Assembly: GCF_019649055.1 (NCBI RefSeq)
Contig: NW_026570350.1
Coordinates: forward strand, 186,001 to 250,000
Direction: 5' to 3'
Length of the DNA stretch: 64,000 nt
DNA from: Paramacrobiotus metropolitanus
Taxonomy: Eukaryota; Tardigrada; Eutardigrada; Parachela; Macrobiotidae
The translations under genes and the position numbers were made by a program. Of the stretch, positions 62,329 to 64,000 are shown one piece after another (the stretch's first letter is position 1; the number at the start of each line of letters is the position of its first letter). Below the pieces are notes generated by a model that worked only from the letters and a program-made list of their open reading frames with translations, made no database searches and was not told the origin of the DNA.

Positions 62329-63759
62329 ATGCCGGCGGAGGACACCGAGGAACCGCCAGCTCCCCAGCCGCTCATCCCGCACTACTACTACCGCTGGATG
62401 CAGGTATGTGGATTTCACCCGTATTCTCTCTCCCACACCCCCGGGCTCTCGCGGTCCGACCTCCTGTGGATGCTGTGGAGCGGCGGGCTCTTCATCCTGC
62501 AGGCCATCCTCCTGCAAATCGCCGGCGCTGTCATGTGGGACGTCAAAGGCGACGAGGTCAGCAAGCTGGACCACTACGCGCTGATCCAGTACACGTATAT
62601 CAACATGTTCCTGGCGCAGTACCTCATCATCGCCATCCTCTGCGCCGTGCAGATGAAGAACCTCTATACTCAGGTGAAGCTAGGGGTCAAACCACAATTC
62701 TTAGGTTTTAAATTTCAAACATCAAATCAAATTAATTTTTCTCATTTCAAAATCAACGAGACCCTCGCGTGCTCTACTCTGTAAATGGGAAAATCAAGTT
62801 TTTTTAAGTTGTGAGAAAGGTCACTTTGATGCAGCCAAAATCGGTCGCTGCGTATAGTTAATTTGCTACGGCCCCGAATACTTTGGAGCGCTCAACATTT
62901 TCGTACAATATTTTATGGAACCATTTTTAAGGGAAGAAAAGACTGCATTTAACAAAGATTTGACGAAAGGCCGTCGATAAAATGATAAACATAGACGGGT
63001 TATCATTATTTTAATCAGTCAGTGGCTTAAAGCGAAAAATTTCCGAAAACACTGTTTAAAAAATCGCTTCTTATTTTTCAAATTTCGATTAGTTTTTCAA
63101 AGTTCGTTTCATTCTCAGGTCATTTCAAAAATGATTCCGAAGTGTTTGAGTTTCACCCTTAGGTAGAGCTAGAGGTCCGCTCCTATCTCTGCTTCCCCAA
63201 AACCTTACGGAAACTAGACCGCCGGTGGAGGGCGACCGCGGTATACAACGTGACCTTTGCCATATCCGGCGCCATGACCGAACTGATCTACAAAAGCGCC
63301 ACGGAGCCTTCAGACTACTGGTACCGCGACCCTCTATCCGTGTGGGGCTACCCCGTCCGCAATTACGTCGCCCAAATCTTGCGTTTCATCCACAAATCCT
63401 CCGTGTACTGTGCCATCACGGTACCCTACGGGATCCTCATTACGCTGGCCCTGCATCTGCGCACCGAGTTCCAAGTGATTGTGCGGATACTTGGCGAGTT
63501 CCCGGAGCGGGAAATTGCGTTTGAGGCGTTGCGGTTGCGGTATCAGCGGTTGTTGTTCGCCAAGGATTTGTTGAGTGACACGTTCGGGGTGTTCATTGCC
63601 GTTGACTGCTTCTGTGCGCTGCTGACGTGGTGTGCGTTGGCCAGTGAGACGTTACATTTTGATGCGGATCATACGGATCGCACGCTGCTGATCTCCTCGT
63701 CGTTTATGATGATCAACAGTATTGTGCTGCTGCTGGCGCTGACGCTGTTCTTCGATACA
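62329..63759 (+). CDS. gustatory-receptor-like seven-transmembrane protein (3' end outside the window)
   Basis: Exon 1 62329-62673 (ATG, MPAEDTEEPPAPQPLIPHYY), exon 2 63163-63759. Both junctions are phase 0 with GT/AG borders, and a donor (gtaagt) at 63760 shows that the gene continues. The 314 codons seen contain about six hydrophobic segments: WMLWSGGLFILQAILLQIAG, YINMFLAQYLIIAILCAV, VTFAISGAMTEL (weak), VYCAITVPYGILITLALHL, VFIAVDCFCALLTWCALA and MMINSIVLLLALTLFF. A charged loop, VRILGEFPEREIAFEALRLR, sits before the fifth. The short N-terminus with Y-R-W-M-Q-V-C-G-F-H-P recalls the arthropod/tardigrade Gr superfamily start. Such proteins are ligand-gated channels with an intracellular N-terminus (family knowledge). 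The conserved TYhhhhhQF motif, expected in the last helix, would lie beyond the window, so the family call is provisional. Confidence 0.6.
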
Positions 63760-64000
63760 GTAAGTGACGTGACCTTTATGACCTTAAGGGTGTTTCCTAT
63801 ATTGGGTCAACAACTGTAGTTATTTGGAATTTTTTGTTTATTTCGGTAACGTTACGTTGTTATATAAATATTTTTATAAAGGTCACCCAGAGACTGTAAC
63901 GAGGTTTTAAAACGATTGATTATAGTAGTAAAGTTTCGCTCAAATTTTGGAAGTATAACCTTTGCCGAATATATAGTATCTAAAGATTGCTGACCGAAAA
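63760..64000. other. intron of the receptor gene
   Basis: Begins with gtaagtgacg. No acceptor and following receptor exon could be recognised before the window ends. Confidence 0.6.

Overview
The window is invertebrate nuclear DNA. Genes are split by many introns with ordinary GT/AG borders. Exons are GC-rich, while introns and spacers are AT-rich and full of minisatellites. Gene content (Klhdc3, casein kinase I alpha, eIF4B, RPS6KC1, a p62-like PB1 protein, a gustatory-receptor-like 7TM protein) points to an ecdysozoan-type animal. A tardigrade is my best guess (inference, about 50%), because it would combine Gr-like receptors, intron-dense genes and lineage-specific orphan families. No bacterial operons, CRISPR arrays or rRNA genes were seen.

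Layout. 0-9 kb: a cluster of small orphan genes that appear related to each other. Two share an N-terminal ubiquitin-like (beta-grasp-like) segment (679..203 minus; 4288..6003 plus), with a third degenerate copy at about 3.4 kb. Three share a C-terminal segment of about 30 residues with a V-x-V ... DG/NGQ ... pattern (the 571-aa protein, and the 73-aa and 65-aa proteins at 3054..2833 and 8953..8756, minus). 10.3-13.7 kb: a complete five-exon Klhdc3 (minus) with a 28-nt micro-exon. 13.8-20 kb: gene-poor DNA with short-motif arrays and a TIR element. 20.1-29.3 kb: complete six-exon casein kinase I alpha (minus), whose introns carry two tandem-repeat families. 30.8-36.4 kb: seven-exon eIF4B (plus). 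37.1-48.2 kb: 16-exon RPS6KC1 (PX-MIT-pseudokinase, minus), with a fold-back-like element in intron 1. 50.7-57.5 kb: a PB1-domain gene (minus) whose 3' half ends near a candidate PP1-docking RVRF motif. 58-61.2 kb: a frame-broken LINE fragment and a frame-broken coiled-coil gene. 62.3 kb to the end: a 5'-complete, 3'-truncated gustatory-receptor-like gene (plus).

The conserved genes are housekeeping or signalling genes with no common pathway. Several touch growth and translation signalling (CK1 in Wnt and clock signalling, eIF4B as a helicase cofactor, RPS6KC1 in endosomal sphingosine-kinase traffic), but their adjacency looks incidental. Exon models were built by hand from splice sites, reading phase and family knowledge; RNA-seq has not been seen.
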